Source: Heligmosomoides polygyrus polygyrus
Taxonomy: Eukaryota > Nematoda > Chromadorea > Rhabditida > Heligmosomidae
Assembly: GCA_947396885.1 (NCBI GenBank)
Contig: OX377205.1
Coordinates: 59,368,969-59,432,968, forward strand
DNA: 64,000 bases
Reading direction: 5' to 3'
Positions within the stretch are counted from its first letter, which is position 1; the number at the start of each line of letters is the position of its first letter. The notes beneath the pieces were generated by a model. That model worked only from the letters and a program-made list of their open reading frames with translations. It ran no database searches and was not told the DNA's origin. The position numbers and the translations under genes are program-made. Positions 32,690 to 43,568 of the stretch are shown piece by piece.

Positions 32690-35040
32690 ATGCGAAATTT
32701 AGTTCTAAATTTAGTTTTATGTAACCAGCAAGGTTTCATCAGCAATGTGCAAATAGGGCCTCCTATCGGTACTAGCGACCACGCTACTATAACCTATGAG
32801 TTCGACATGATGCTTAAGACTAAGGATGTTATATGGGTTCGAAACTTCAATAATGGTGATTATTTTCAAATTGGTAAGTACCTAATGGAAATTGACTGGA
32901 TAGGCATAATGAACTCCAGAGGCACCGTTAATGAACTTTGCGAAACCCTTCTCGCAATTCTTCGTCACACTATCGAGTTGTATGTTCCCATGAGGCAGCT
33001 AAATGATGACGGGGAACGTTACCGTATACATCTTAAAAGGAGATTTCTCGCTGCCATCACTACTGGAAAAAGGCATAAACAACAGATAAACCTAAAGACT
33101 GGTCTTCATACGAGTTTTGATCTACGAAGCTTAGTAAGGCTTTGCATCGTTCGTATAACTCGTTCGTATTCGTATAACTCTAATCTATAACGTCTACGTA
33201 GAAAGGAAAGCCACTACTTCTGCAGACAAAATGGCATCTTATAGGCTTATTCGGTCTCGGACTGGGAGAGATAATGTAGTCTCTAGCCTGGTCGATTAAT
33301 GTGGTGAAACGGTTTCTAAGGCGAAGCATAAAGCGGACTTGTTGGGACGAGTCTTCCATAAAATATATAATAAAAGTCAGTTCGATGAAGATAGTTCTAT
33401 GGTGAATGATATTGCAGATTGCCACGTTTTCAGCGAACGAGTTCCGCACCGTGATTTATGAGACGAGATTATTGAGATGTTGGCTCAAATGCCGAAATCT
33501 TCGTCATTATCTCCGGATTTCGTTCCTCTAAGCTTCTCTACATAGCCTACCCACTGGAGCACATATTCAATTTGAGCCACACTAGAGCGCAAGTTCCTGC
33601 TAGGTGGGAGCATGCGTTTGTGACTCCTATCCTTATGAAGGCTCCACTAAATGATCCCAGAAACTACCTGCCAATACGCATCACCTCAGTCTTTGCAAGA
33701 ACGTTCGAGAAAATTCTCAAAAAGCATATCCCGAGTCATTTCGAAGCTCATGGCGTAATATCTCAAAACCAATACGGTTTTCTTAAGGGAAGATCTGTAA
33801 GAACAGCTGTCGTTACCTCCTTGAATGATTGGTCGAAAGCTTTTGAAGAGAGAAGACGCACAAACGTAGTGAATTTTGACTTTTCAAAGGCGTTTGACAA
33901 AGTTACAGTCAAAAAATTGATAGTCAAATTGGAAGCAGTTGGTGTTCATCCCACAATTGTAAACTGGATTCGAAAATTTCCAACAGGAAGAACTTATCAG
34001 GTTAAGGTTAAGGACCGGTTTTCAGACGTCTTCTCAGCTTTAAGTGGTGCTCCTCAAAAAGATGTTCTATCACAAATCTTACTCTCGTTATATACCTATG
34101 AACTCCCAAATTACATTACTAATTTGGGGGTCACTTGCAAAATGTATGCTGATGATGTGAAAATCTACAGAAGAATAGATGATGCTGAGGACTCAATGTT
34201 CCTTCAGACAGCAGTAGATTTTGTTACATACTGGGCAGAAAGATAAGAGCTGCCGCTTGCAGCCGAGAAGACGCATTTTCTAATAATCGGATTTATTTTC
34301 TAATGATATCATACCCAAACACCGACGTATCGAATTGATGGTCAGACTCCGGAAAAGGTCGATGAAGCTCGTGACTTAGGCTGTATTACAACGAGTGATT
34401 TGTCTTCTTCAAAGCACTGCAAATATTTGGTGAAGAAGGCCAGTTTCCTATAACCTATTCAGGGCTCTGAAGTCTTGTATTCTCGAGATCTACATACGGG
34501 CTTTCAATACCTATGTGCGTCCTATCGTTGGAACTGGAACAACAGTATTTAATCTATCTAGGAAGAAGGATATTGAACTTTTGGAAAGTGTCCAAAATAG
34601 CTTCACGAGGAGGCTCATGAGAAGATGTTTTTCAGCGGATTATAGTCAAACTCCAAATGGTTGCCAACGCTTTGAGCGTGTTGACCTTCTACAATTGAAA
34701 ATCAGAAGGAAGACTGCCGATATTGTCATGATGTACAAAATTTTTCCAAGAAGTTGTCAATAAATCTGGCAGATTTCTTTGATGGGATGCTGACAAAGTC
34801 CGTCAGAGGAAAGCTTAATCTTCGAGTGTCAGTTGACGGTTTAGATCAGATTCTTTAACCTACAGAACTTTCATGGAATTGAAGTTGTGGCTTGGCAAAA
34901 AAAGACGATTTAGCGATGCTGTCTGCGCAAGTGTGTAAAAGGTCTTCCACATGCTGCATATTGTGAAGTGCACGAAGACATGCTACTACTCATGCATCGT
35001 TTAAAAGTGTTTCTTGCGTTTTTGTGCTAGGAATGTTTTT
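32690..35040 (+). pseudogene. CR1-like LINE, copy B
   Basis: The best preserved CR1-like copy. The first open segment (32690-33190) starts in the last part of the endonuclease domain: LVLCNQQGFISNVQIGPPI, then GTSDHATITYEF with the catalytic SDH. The reverse transcriptase segment (33572-34246, 224 codons) has RWEHAFVTPI, ITSVFARTFEKILK, NQYGFLKGRS, FDFSKAFDKV (first catalytic Asp, about 33880) and YADD at 34145-34156. The usual PQGG.LSP loop is altered to PQKDVLSQ, and a TAA stop follows at 34244. The C-terminal part is in pieces to about 34850. The 3' end runs straight into the pentanucleotide array at 35091. It is 5' truncated and not functional. Confidence 0.8.
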
Positions 35041-35090
35041 GCGATTCTTTTTTTTACCATCGTTCATGCTAGATTGATCTACGCTATAAA

Positions 35091-35274
35091 TAATATAATA
35101 TAATATAATATAATATAATATAATATAATATAATATAATATAATATAATATAATATAATATAATATAATATAATATAATATAATATAATATAATATAATA
35201 TAATATAATATAATATAATATAATATAATATAATATAATATAATATAATATAATATAATATAATATAATATAAT
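35091..35274. repeat. (TAATA)n array, 5' side of the RTE
   Basis: About 184 bp of perfect pentamers, roughly 37 units. It joins CR1-like copy B on the left and the RTE 5' end on the right. The long open frames of repeating Leu-Tyr-Tyr-Ile across it are artefacts of the repeat. Confidence 0.95.
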
Positions 35275-35285
35275 GTCCACGGATC

Positions 35286-35326
35286 TCCCTCGCTAGAGAG
35301 CCTTCGGGCTCTCTTGTTAAGAGGGA
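35286..35326 (+). promoter_or_regulatory. Structured hairpin at the RTE 5' end
   Basis: An 8-bp perfect stem, AGAGAGCC/GGCTCTCT, is closed by a TTCG tetraloop at 35295-35314, in the very stable C(UUCG)G context. An outer 6-bp stem TCCCTC/GAGGGA (35286-35291 with 35321-35326) extends it. It lies 11-52 bases from the element's first base. Some RTE and R2 elements start with self-cleaving HDV-like ribozymes. I could not fit the full nested double-pseudoknot here, so only the hairpin is claimed. Confidence 0.5.
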
Positions 35327-35719
35327 CCTCGGGCCGCTTGTCGCAGGGCCACTGGCGCGTGCTCGGGTGGTGGATATGGGAATTAAACGCGAACCAAATG
35401 CGACCGTGTAGAGCCCAGAGACGCAGGTGGGATGCAGGGGATGGACTCCTTGCTCCTGCTGTGTCGGGTCGACGCGTTCCTTGTGCGTGGGAGCGGCATG
35501 TTCATGCACAGTGTGCGTGGATTTGTCCGTGACTGTGCAGATTGTAACTGTGTCGGTCCGACCAAGAGCTTGCACTCGGTAGGCTGGGAGTACATGAGGG
35601 GCGATTCGAGGCCGCCTTAAGTCTCGACCCGTCCTTTCGGGCAGTCTGGCTGGCTGCCCGGAGTTCTTCGCCCGCACGACAGAGCCGGACTAGCTACCCG
35701 TGTTGGAAATAAAAAAAAT

Positions 35720-38625
35720 ATGGAAGTTAAACACAGCAGCACTAAAGGGCCTCATTCCCCTGACCCCCATTTCTGCAGCGATGGGAAGGACGAGTACGGA
35801 GAGGCTGCTAAAATCTCAGGGCCTAACCAGGCTGCGCAAATTGAGAAGGACTACTATGACATATGTACTTACAACGCCCGCACGCTCGCATCGGAAGCAT
35901 CCGTCGAGGACCTCATGATGCAATCAGGAAGATCAAGTACGACGTCATTGGACTGACCGAGACGAGAAGACACCACCCCCTACACGCCACCTTCGACTCC
36001 GGAGAAGAACTGTTCCTCGGAACATGCGACAGCAGGGGAGTAGGCGGCGTTGGTGTCCTTGTCAAACGCACTTGGCCATGAACATCGATTCGTACGAGTC
36101 TCTGACAACCCGAATCGGTCGTCTACGACTGAAGCGATGTGGCTCCGTGCCAGCTTTGACTGTATTCGTCGCGTATGCCCTAACATCCGACTACGACGAC
36201 GAAGAGGTCGAAGCCTTCTACGTGGAGCTGGAGAAGTTCTATAAGGACACACCTTCTACAAGGTGACCGTCTGCGACTTCAACGCCAAGATCGGGCCGCG
36301 AAGGTCGCCGGAAGAACTTCATATCGGAACCCACGGTTTGGAGTGGAACGAGCAAGGTGAAAGACTGTCTGACGATGAGTTTATCATGTCGACCAAGACC
36401 ATCCATGGAAACTCACAGTTTCAGAAGCCTCCCTCCCTACGATGGACCTGGGAATCCCCCGGTGGCCAGTTCCACAACGACATCGACCACATCATCTTCA
36501 AACGCAAGTATTGCCTGACCGACGTGTCCGTTGTCTACAAGTTCTTCACGGGATCGTACCACCGCCTCCTTCGCGCAAGGTTCCGCTTTTCGCGTCAAGG
36601 AGAGAAGGTCGCGAAGTTCAAGAAGAGGAGTGCCAGAACGACCATCACCTGGGACATGTACAGCTCTCTTGCTGGCCTTTGGGAAGATACCGTTATGGAC
36701 ACCATCGACGAGGAATACGACGAGTTCGTGCACCATCTCCGCGATAGTGCTAAGGGAGCCGAGAGCTTGAAGACCACCAAGAGACGAACTCTCGAGCTCA
36801 TACGCCATAGTGGAGCAGCACGAGCGTCAGGCAACTACCAACTGACGTCCGAGCTTGCGAAGCTATGCAGAGCGGCGATAAAGGAAGATCTAAAGGAGAG
36901 AAGGGCGGAAGTGTTGGCTGAAGCTGCAGAGGCAGGTTTGAGCATCCGCAATGCCCGCCGGAGCTTCGGCAACTTCAAGACCAAGATGACCGCTCTCCGA
37001 CGTCCTGACGGAAGCCTCACCTCTTCCAGAATGACCATTGAGAAGATCATCCACGACTTCTACTCCGATCTCTTCGATAGCCAAGTCCACCTTCCCCCAC
37101 ACCATGTTCCGCAGGACCATCGTCGTCCCCTCTGTTCTTCCTTTCGAGATCTGACACGCCATCTCGTCGGTGAAGAAACGTACAGCACCCGGTCCCGACA
37201 GGATTAGACCCGAACACCTGAAGAACCTCCCGCCAGCGCTCATCAACACCTTGGCGCGGCTCTTCACGCGCTACCTGTCGGAGTGCAAGGTTTCATCTCA
37301 GTGGAAGACCAGCAGGACCGTCTTGCTGTACAAGAAGGGAGACGTGCACGACATTGGCAACTATCGCCCGATCTGCCTGCTGTCCGTAGTCTACAAGCTG
37401 TTCACGCGAGTCATCCTGAATAGGATTAGTAGAACGCTGGACGAAGGACAGCCATGCGAACAAGCAGGATTTCGGAGAGGATTCAGCACGATCGACCACA
37501 TACACACCATTACGAAGCTCATCGAAGTGTCGCGAGAGTACAAGCTGCCGCTGTGCCTTACGTTCATCGACCTGAAGAAGGCATTCGACTCCGTCGAGAC
37601 TGAAGCGGTCCTCGAGGCCCTGCTCACTCAGGGCGTTCCTACCCACTACCTCATAGTCCTTCGAGAGCTGTACAGTGGATTCACGACCAAGATCTCTCCA
37701 TTCTACAACGACGTCGTCATCGACGTGAAGAGAGGGGTTCGGCAGGGGGATACCATATCCCCGAAGCTCTTCAGCGCCACCCTCGAACACGTCATGCGCG
37801 AACTAGAATGGGAAGACATGGGAGTGAAGGTCCAGGCCGGCAGCTGCACTATCTGCGCTTCGCTGACGACGCCGTGCTCATAACACCGAGCATCAGCAGC
37901 TGAATCCAGCTTACGAAGACGATGTTCATGAGGAACGGACAAGTCTCTGATGAACCATTCTCGCTCAACGGAACGAACATCTCCGAATGCTCCAGCTATG
38001 TGTATCTGGGTCGGGAAGTCAATATGGCCAACGACCTAGCGCCAGAGCTGAGCAGGAGGAAACGAGCGGCTTGGGGAGCTTTCAAGAGCGTCAAAGAAGT
38101 TGCGAAGAAGACGAAGAACGTCCAACTCCGTGTCCACCTATTCGACTCCACTGTTCTTCCTGCCCTAACATACGCCTTAGAGACCTGGGCTATACGAAAG
38201 CAGGATGAACACGCGATCAGCGTCGCGCAGCGTGGAATCGAGAGGACGATGCTCGGAGTGACACGACTCACGCAAGTGAGAGAAGGCCTCCGGAGTTCCG
38301 AGCTTTGCCGACGTTCGAAGATCAGAGACGCTGTCGTGTGGGCCAAGTTGTCGAAAGGTACAGGTGGGCCGGCCACGTAATGCGCTTCGCAGACACCCGC
38401 TGGACGAGAGCCGTCACCGACTGGATTCCGCGGGATGTCAAGAGAACACGGCCACCATCGCGTTGGTCGGAATTCTTCGTGAAAGCCCTGAACGACCGCT
38501 ATGACGCTCTTCGTGTCCTTCGAGCGAGGAGGATCCATTGGAGCACTCTGGCACGCGACAGGGACGAATGGAGACGCTGTTGGTGCCCGCTCGAGCAAGT
38601 CGATGATCAACGAGACGACAGGTGA
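35720..38625 (+). pseudogene. RTE ORF: endonuclease plus reverse transcriptase, frameshifted
   Basis: The endonuclease shows TYNARTLASEASVEDL, GLTETRR, CDFNAKIG and a C-terminal GSYHRLLRARF at 36551-36580. The expected SDH is SYH, so the catalytic Asp codon (36557-36559) now reads TAC. The reverse transcript dom has APGPDRIRPEHL, NYRPICLLSVVYK, QAGFRRGFSTIDH, FIDLKKAFDSV and GVRQGDTISP. FADD follows in another frame at 37859-37870. The C-terminal part has [44 protein letters not shown] and [12 protein letters not shown]. Frame breaks lie near 35930, 36062, 36255, 37165, 37845, 37905 (with a small deletion) and 38357. No functional protein is possible. Confidence 0.85.
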
Positions 38626-38640
38626 TAATATAAAGTAATA

Positions 38641-38786
38641 TATAATATAATATAATATAATATAATATAATATAATATAATATAATATAATATAATATAA
38701 TATAATATAATATAATATAATATAATATAATATAATATAATATAATATAATATAATATAATATAATGTAATATAATATAATATATA
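38641..38786. repeat. (TATAA)n array, 3' side of the RTE
   Basis: About 29 pentamers with two imperfect units near 38766. It is the same pentamer, in the same orientation, as 35091-35274. It begins right after the RTE terminus. Confidence 0.95.
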
Positions 38787-39069
38787 ACACAACACAAAAG
38801 AATAAAGTTAACAATATGTTAATGTCAATTCCAACCTGGAAGCATGTCCAACCGCTAATCCTTATATAATCAAAAACTGATATTTAATAAAAAATGAACA
38901 ACGCCTAAAAACTTCGCCTCAAGGGTTGTCGAGGCAGGATCCTTTTCTGGCTCATTTGATAGAGCTCGAGATTCTAGTACAGAAGATGGTAGTAGGGTCT
39001 ACACCAGTTCAAATCTTTCGACTGCCTCCGCAAGCCCCCTATCGACTGTATTCCACCAAATCTGGTCGA

Positions 39070-40080
39070 CCTCTAGGCTCCCGTATTTGGTTGGCTTTTT
39101 CCGCGGCGAGAGCCGCCGTGCCTCATTGCGGAGCGGCGAGTGTCAAGCCACCGATTTCCAGGAATGGTGTCGTAGAGCTGGAGCGATGGCCATCGTTCGA
39201 AACAGTAACACAGGGGGAGAACACCACTCTCATCAGCACTGTCAACCGCTGTGCGCTGGCTTCCGAGGAGGAAACTTCGCTTCGAACACAACACAGACCT
39301 CGGTCGAGACGCCCCACACAGTGGAAAACTACGTCGTTCTCGAAGAAGTCAAGAAGGATCAGGAGGTTGGCAGCTGCAGGCTAGCGAGAGACTCGGGTGC
39401 ACCCATCCAGCAGTGCTCAGTCACCTCCAGCCCCTCGGCCACAGAGAGGTGCTGACTCGATGGATCCCTCATGTCCTGACCGATAGATAGCATTCGGTTC
39501 ACTTGGGTGAACATTTGTCGGTTTCTCCTTCTGCGCCCGCTTGAAAAGGGGTTTCTGGAGGACCTGACTACTCGAGATGAGAGCGGGGTCCTCCACGATT
39601 CCATCCCGCAACGTGCCGTTGGGCTTCCTCAAGAAGAAAACCTGACAACGAAAGCCAAAATGGGCCTCCAATCCGAGAAGTACCTCCTTTGCTGTGTCTG
39701 GGGTTCGCGGGGAATATTGTACTACGAGTAGCTCCAGTCACTGGCAGCATTTTCGCCAATCGCCTTCAGAAATGGCGGACGCTGTTCGAGAAAAAACGGC
39801 CGAGACGAGCTTCTGCCCACCCTCTTCACGACAATGCTAGACTTCGTATAGCAAGAGATACCCATAAAAAATTGGGCAAGCAGTGCCAGGACCCTGATCC
39901 CCCTATTCGCTTGATATTGTCCCATCAGACTACCACATATTTCGCTGCTAGACAGAAAATAAACACCTTCGCATTTTTTGGAATTTCAAAAGGTTGCATG
40001 ATGTTTACTCCTAGCTATGTTCATGAAGACGGAAGGGCATGTCCTTTCGTTCGCCGTTGTTCACCAATTTTTGTCCCTTG
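39070..40080 (+). pseudogene. mariner-family transposase relic
   Basis: Motifs run in mariner order across shifting frames. An N-terminal helix-turn-helix remnant (ETPHTVENYVV at about 39310) is followed by the linker motif TRWIPHVLTD (39457-39485; mariner consensus is WVPHEL). The core reads FLEDLTTRDESGVLHDS (39552-39602), where the TGDE of the active enzyme has become TRDE, then LLCCVWGSRGILYYEV (39690-39732). HPLHDNARLRIARDTHKKL (39822-39878) carries the second catalytic Asp. A frame-shifted remnant of the HPPYSPDL..SDYH region lies near 39895-39930. Stops and frameshifts make it inactive. It lies downstream of the minus-strand host gene. Confidence 0.75.
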
Positions 40081-40266
40081 AATACTATAACTATGCACGC
40101 AATTCGTGTTAGGGGGCGAGGAGCACGGTTGTGATTGAGACTTTTCTTCCTCATTTTTTTGCTACAAGCTCACTCAAAGGACTCCTAGAGCTGCAGTAGA
40201 CTACGTCAAGGAAAGCGCGACATGCTGACCTAGCGTGAGCTTTACAATGAAGAAATCCATACTTAC

Positions 40267-40449
40267 GAGGGGGTGCCCCCTTAGTCGCGTAGCGCCCTCG
40301 TATGGTTTATTTTTGCAAAGCCAGTGAATGGGATGCGGACAGAATAGAACTGGTGTCGGCGTCGCAGAGGCGAAATCCTGCCGGGGAAAACGAGTCGGGA
40401 GATGAAGCGCCGACCAGCGACTTGTCCAGGCGTAATTCTCATATCGCAA
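40267..40449 (-). CDS. Possible further exon of the minus-strand gene
   Basis: The minus-strand frame is open and ends at a consensus donor, CCCTC|GTAAGT (exon end 40267), in phase 0, as expected after the exon at 40531-40620. A TTTTTTGCGATATGAG acceptor-like segment precedes NYAWTSRWSALHLP; an alternative acceptor is CCCCGGCAG before DFASATPTP. Against this, the plus strand is also open here for 80 codons (40302-40541) with a plausible charged sequence. Strand is therefore uncertain. Confidence 0.3.
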
Positions 40450-40530
40450 AAAATGCTCGACGTTCCACGGCTGGTGCTCTCCAAAACCTTTGGTTCAATC
40501 TCAACAGCTCAACCAATAATCGACTCATAC

Positions 40531-42868
40531 CTGTTCGTAGGTGAAGCACTTGCCGAGTATCAACTGTAGACAGACCACGGGGAACTCGACACCGGCGCCG
40601 TTGGCGCGGCACACCACCTCCTGTACATGTATCTTCACCGGTGACACCGATCGCTCTTTTCGACCTGTTCCTGAAGAGTGGCTATTGAGTGGCATTGATC
40701 GCTTCGAAAAGAAGGCGAACTCGATTTTTGCTTCAGCACATGGATACAGCCAACTGTAATGTGCTTTTAAAGCGCTATCTGTACCGCAAACTCCTCATAG
40801 CTTCTACAGAGCAGTCCATATGGCTGAGTGCTTGGCAAATGCGTCCTGAATTATTTTGCCGCACATTCACGGCATAGAAACAACCGAATGGGTAATCAGC
40901 TAGTTTAGGCAGCTGTGAGACGAAATTAGCCTACACGTCATAAGCAATGGGTAGGAAACTTGCTATACAGGAATTCATCGTAGAAGACGTTAGCCTTCTG
41001 CCAGGACAAAATCGAGTTGCAAGTGAGGGCTCAGGGATGACTGAATATTCATGCGCTGACCCTCATAAATAGGATCCAGCCGCCGGTCGGGAGTGAGGCT
41101 TTTTCTTCCCGATGAAACTCGTTGCAGCTGCGACTGAGCTCGAAACTGAAAAAAGCGGCGTGTCAGAATTCCCTAATGAATACTGAACAAAGAGGTTTGT
41201 CTTGGAATACGTATATACCTCGAAACCGCCGGCGCTTGTGCTTTCCGATGCTTGCATTAATTTCTTTCTCAGCTCGCTCAAGCTTGAATTCTCGGCCTCG
41301 TCCTGCTGAAACTGCGAGAGTTCGACCGCGTTCTCTTACAGACTAATTGTAAGCCGCGATTTCCGTTGTGCTCTAAGAAGAGAAGGCGCTCAGACCGCAG
41401 CACCGCACCAGCTTCGAAGGATTCTCTCCATCCCTTCGCAACTCGGCGGTCTTTCTTCAATGAAAAATTCTTTCAAATTTACCGGGCTAGACGTGAGCGA
41501 CGTGCACGCCGGTGGAACGCCATTGGAGGTTGGGTTGGGGGAGCGTTCGACAGAGGCCTCCTTGGAAACAGACGGCTCTTTAGAACCGTTGGCTGTGAGA
41601 GATCCCTCGGAAGACGTCCTGGCAGGTGAAGTGCTAGAAAAAATTGGGATATCTCGTAGTCATGATGTGCCAAACCTCTACATACCCATTCGTGAGAACA
41701 GCATTAGCTTCTGGTGACGGTGAGCCGTCCTTCTTCTCCAGTTTCTTCCGAACTACTCGAATCTATACGAGGATCGATAATCAGTTGAATGTCTCTTGAC
41801 AGGGCGGATTTTCGAAAAGTGAGCGTGGATATCGAAATGTTATTGGTAAGAGCAAAGGTGCATGAAGAGGAATGACGCACCCATCCAAAAGCCGGATGGA
41901 AGGGTTGAGTGCCTCGAGAAATTGGAGTTTAAATTAACGCATTGTTATCAGGAGTAGCTGGAAGTGTTCTTCTCATATAGGAAGTTCACCATTGCTCCAT
42001 GTCCTCCTTCCTTTTGAAGGATACACATCTTTTTCTTCTATTCTTTTCCCTCCATTGTTCTACCTCAGGGATTAAAGCTGTGCTTTGAGCAATTTGTAAA
42101 GAAATGAGTGTCACTTTGTGGTCTATAGACATAAGAATGTAAATCTAAAAACTGCTATGGCTGGTGAAATTGCTCACGGTTTTCTTCTTCTCGCCTTTTT
42201 CATCTGGACGATCGTCGTTGGGAGTGATAATAGTTGGTACCTTACAAAATGGTACCTTTTAATCACAAAAGATGAACAAAATTATCAAAAAATACTTGCT
42301 TGAATATGTTATTACAAATGAAGAATAAAGGGTAGTTTGAAGTAAAACATTTTGCAACGGATTTAATCTTGGATACCCACGGAAGCCAAGAACCCATAGC
42401 CCTTGTTGTTTTAGAAGGAACGTCGTTCGTTATGCTATAGCGTATTTCCAACATCCTTGTATGAACCCACACTAAGAACAGGGCCTAACACCTAAACCAG
42501 CAAAGCAAGTGAGCAAGATCGAGCACTCGACAACAGCACAACTTTGAACAAAGCTCAGGTCCCTTAAGGTCAAGGAAAATTTTTGTCTTCAGAACCCTAG
42601 ACTGAATGACTACCGGTACGATTCTGAAAACCGAAAGATACTAGAAGCACTTGGTGCAGATTGATGAGGATGGAGAGACTCACGAGTTTCCTCTTGTCGC
42701 CGTTCTCGTCGAATGGATCCTCGTTTGGCGTGCGCTTCTTGACGACCTTCTTCACTACTCGCACCTTCTTTGGTGGAGGCGGCGGTGGAACGGCGAACAC
42801 CCGAGTCACGGGCACGATCCACAGGGAGAAGTTGCTCGACTCGACCACCTTAACGGCACCGATCAGGT
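40531..42868 (-). CDS. Five phased exons of an unrecognised host gene
   Basis: Exons in gene order: 42684-42868 (185 nt), 41686-41762 (77 nt), 41483-41633 (151 nt), 41219-41305 (87 nt), 40531-40620 (90 nt). All phases agree. Donors are CTC|GTGAGT, TGG|GTATGT, CCG|GTAAAT, GAG|GTATAT and CAG|GTATGA. Acceptors include TTTCCCCAG, TTTTTTCTAG and GCAGTTTCAG. The product has a folded start (VESSNFSLWIVPVTRVFAV), a run of six Pro, a basic stretch (KKVRVVKKVVKKRT) that could be a nuclear signal, and then a long disordered Ser/Pro/Glu-rich region. A helical piece (SLSELRKKLMQASES) follows, then a compact segment EFPVVCLQLILGKCFTYEQ. The last segment resembles the LELILGK segment at 47180-47350. I do not know the family. 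Confidence 0.65.
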
Positions 42869-43194
42869 CTGGGGAAACGTGGCTTTGGGAGGAAAGGCTT
42901 CATGCTGGTCAAGCGTGGGGTTGCCTTTTTTCTGAAAAGTTGCCACCCACCCCCTACTTCCGGGGCGGATTTGTTGCGACCTCCCTCCCTGTCTCTACCA
43001 TCGCTTTATTTTCGCGCATACGTCTTGATTTCTTCAACGCCTCACGCGATTTCGTTTCCCTTAATAGGTTGTTCTTTGCAGGTGTGGCTTCGACATTGAA
43101 CAGAATAGCGCACAGCCTAGTTCACTGAAGAAGACATGTCATGAGCGGACGGAATAGAATTTTTTAAAGTTTTGAATGCTGATTGTTCTGCGGT

Positions 43195-43473
43195 TCAAAG
43201 TAAAGAATCTCTGGCAGCAGTTTTCCAGTCGTCACGGTTCAATTTCTGCAGATTTTTGAAGGAGTTCACGGTCACGACATATTTTTCTACCTGAACGAGC
43301 GACACGTGCGTCTTAAATTGTTCACTGAAATTGTACTGTACAAAATTGCCGGTGTCATTTACTGACGACGACTTAAGTACTTCGCCTAGAAAACATTGTG
43401 TTTTGAAGTGCTCTTCGAATCGATGACGGAGTCGCGCTCGAAGGATGGACGATGGACCTGTCAAGGAAATCAC
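43195..43473 (-). CDS. Coding-like minus-strand frame inside the intron
   Basis: Open for 92 codons and ending at a TGA, with natural composition: TGNFVQYNFSEQFKTHVSL, VEKYVVTVNSFKNLQKLN, DDWKTAARDSLL. Internal AATTTCAG and CCTTGACAG acceptor-like sites suggest it may be a terminal exon or two small exons. It lies in the large intron between 42868 and the upstream exons, on the same strand. It could be an alternative 3' end, a nested gene or a decayed copy. Unassigned. Confidence 0.3.
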   Translation of the reverse strand: MISLTGPSSILRARLRHRFEEHFKTQCFLGEVLKSSSVNDTGNFVQYNFSEQFKTHVSLVQVEKYVVTVNSFKNLQKLNRDDWKTAARDSLL

Positions 43474-43568
43474 TTTCTCCCATCTGATGGAAACAATTCA
43501 GGAAGTTCAGGGTTGCCAATATTGCTTGACATACAGTGATAAAGCCATGCTCTTCTGAATAGATATTC

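Larger units (their letters stand above)
35275..38630 (+). mobile_element. RTE-clade retrotransposon, nearly full length but inactive
   Basis: Order of parts: 5' untranslated region (35275-35719) with a strong hairpin, apurinic-type endonuclease (about 35720-36600), linker, reverse transcriptase (about 37170-37880), thumb and C-terminal domain (to 38625). It ends in ACAGGTGATA and an A/T pentamer tail. This is the architecture of RTE non-LTR elements, which have a single ORF and no RNase H. It is flanked by arrays of the same pentamer, so a target duplication cannot be read. Related fragments lie at 8859-9116 and 25560-26830. Confidence 0.85.

Noticed and set aside
35275..35420. HDV-like ribozyme at the RTE 5' end
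   Set aside because: The hairpin is real, but I could not place the P1, P3 and P1.1 pairings and the catalytic C together. Only the hairpin is reported.
34990..35677. Long open frames of repeating Leu-Tyr-Tyr-Ile (also 37996-38814)
   Set aside because: They are produced by the pentanucleotide arrays, whose period shifts through the frames without stops. Not a protein.
36437..36834. Minus-strand ORFs of 79-123 codons inside the RTE
   Set aside because: They are antisense shadows of the endonuclease and linker, with no motifs of their own.
37293..37790. A 165-codon minus-strand ORF
   Set aside because: It is the antisense of the RTE reverse transcriptase.
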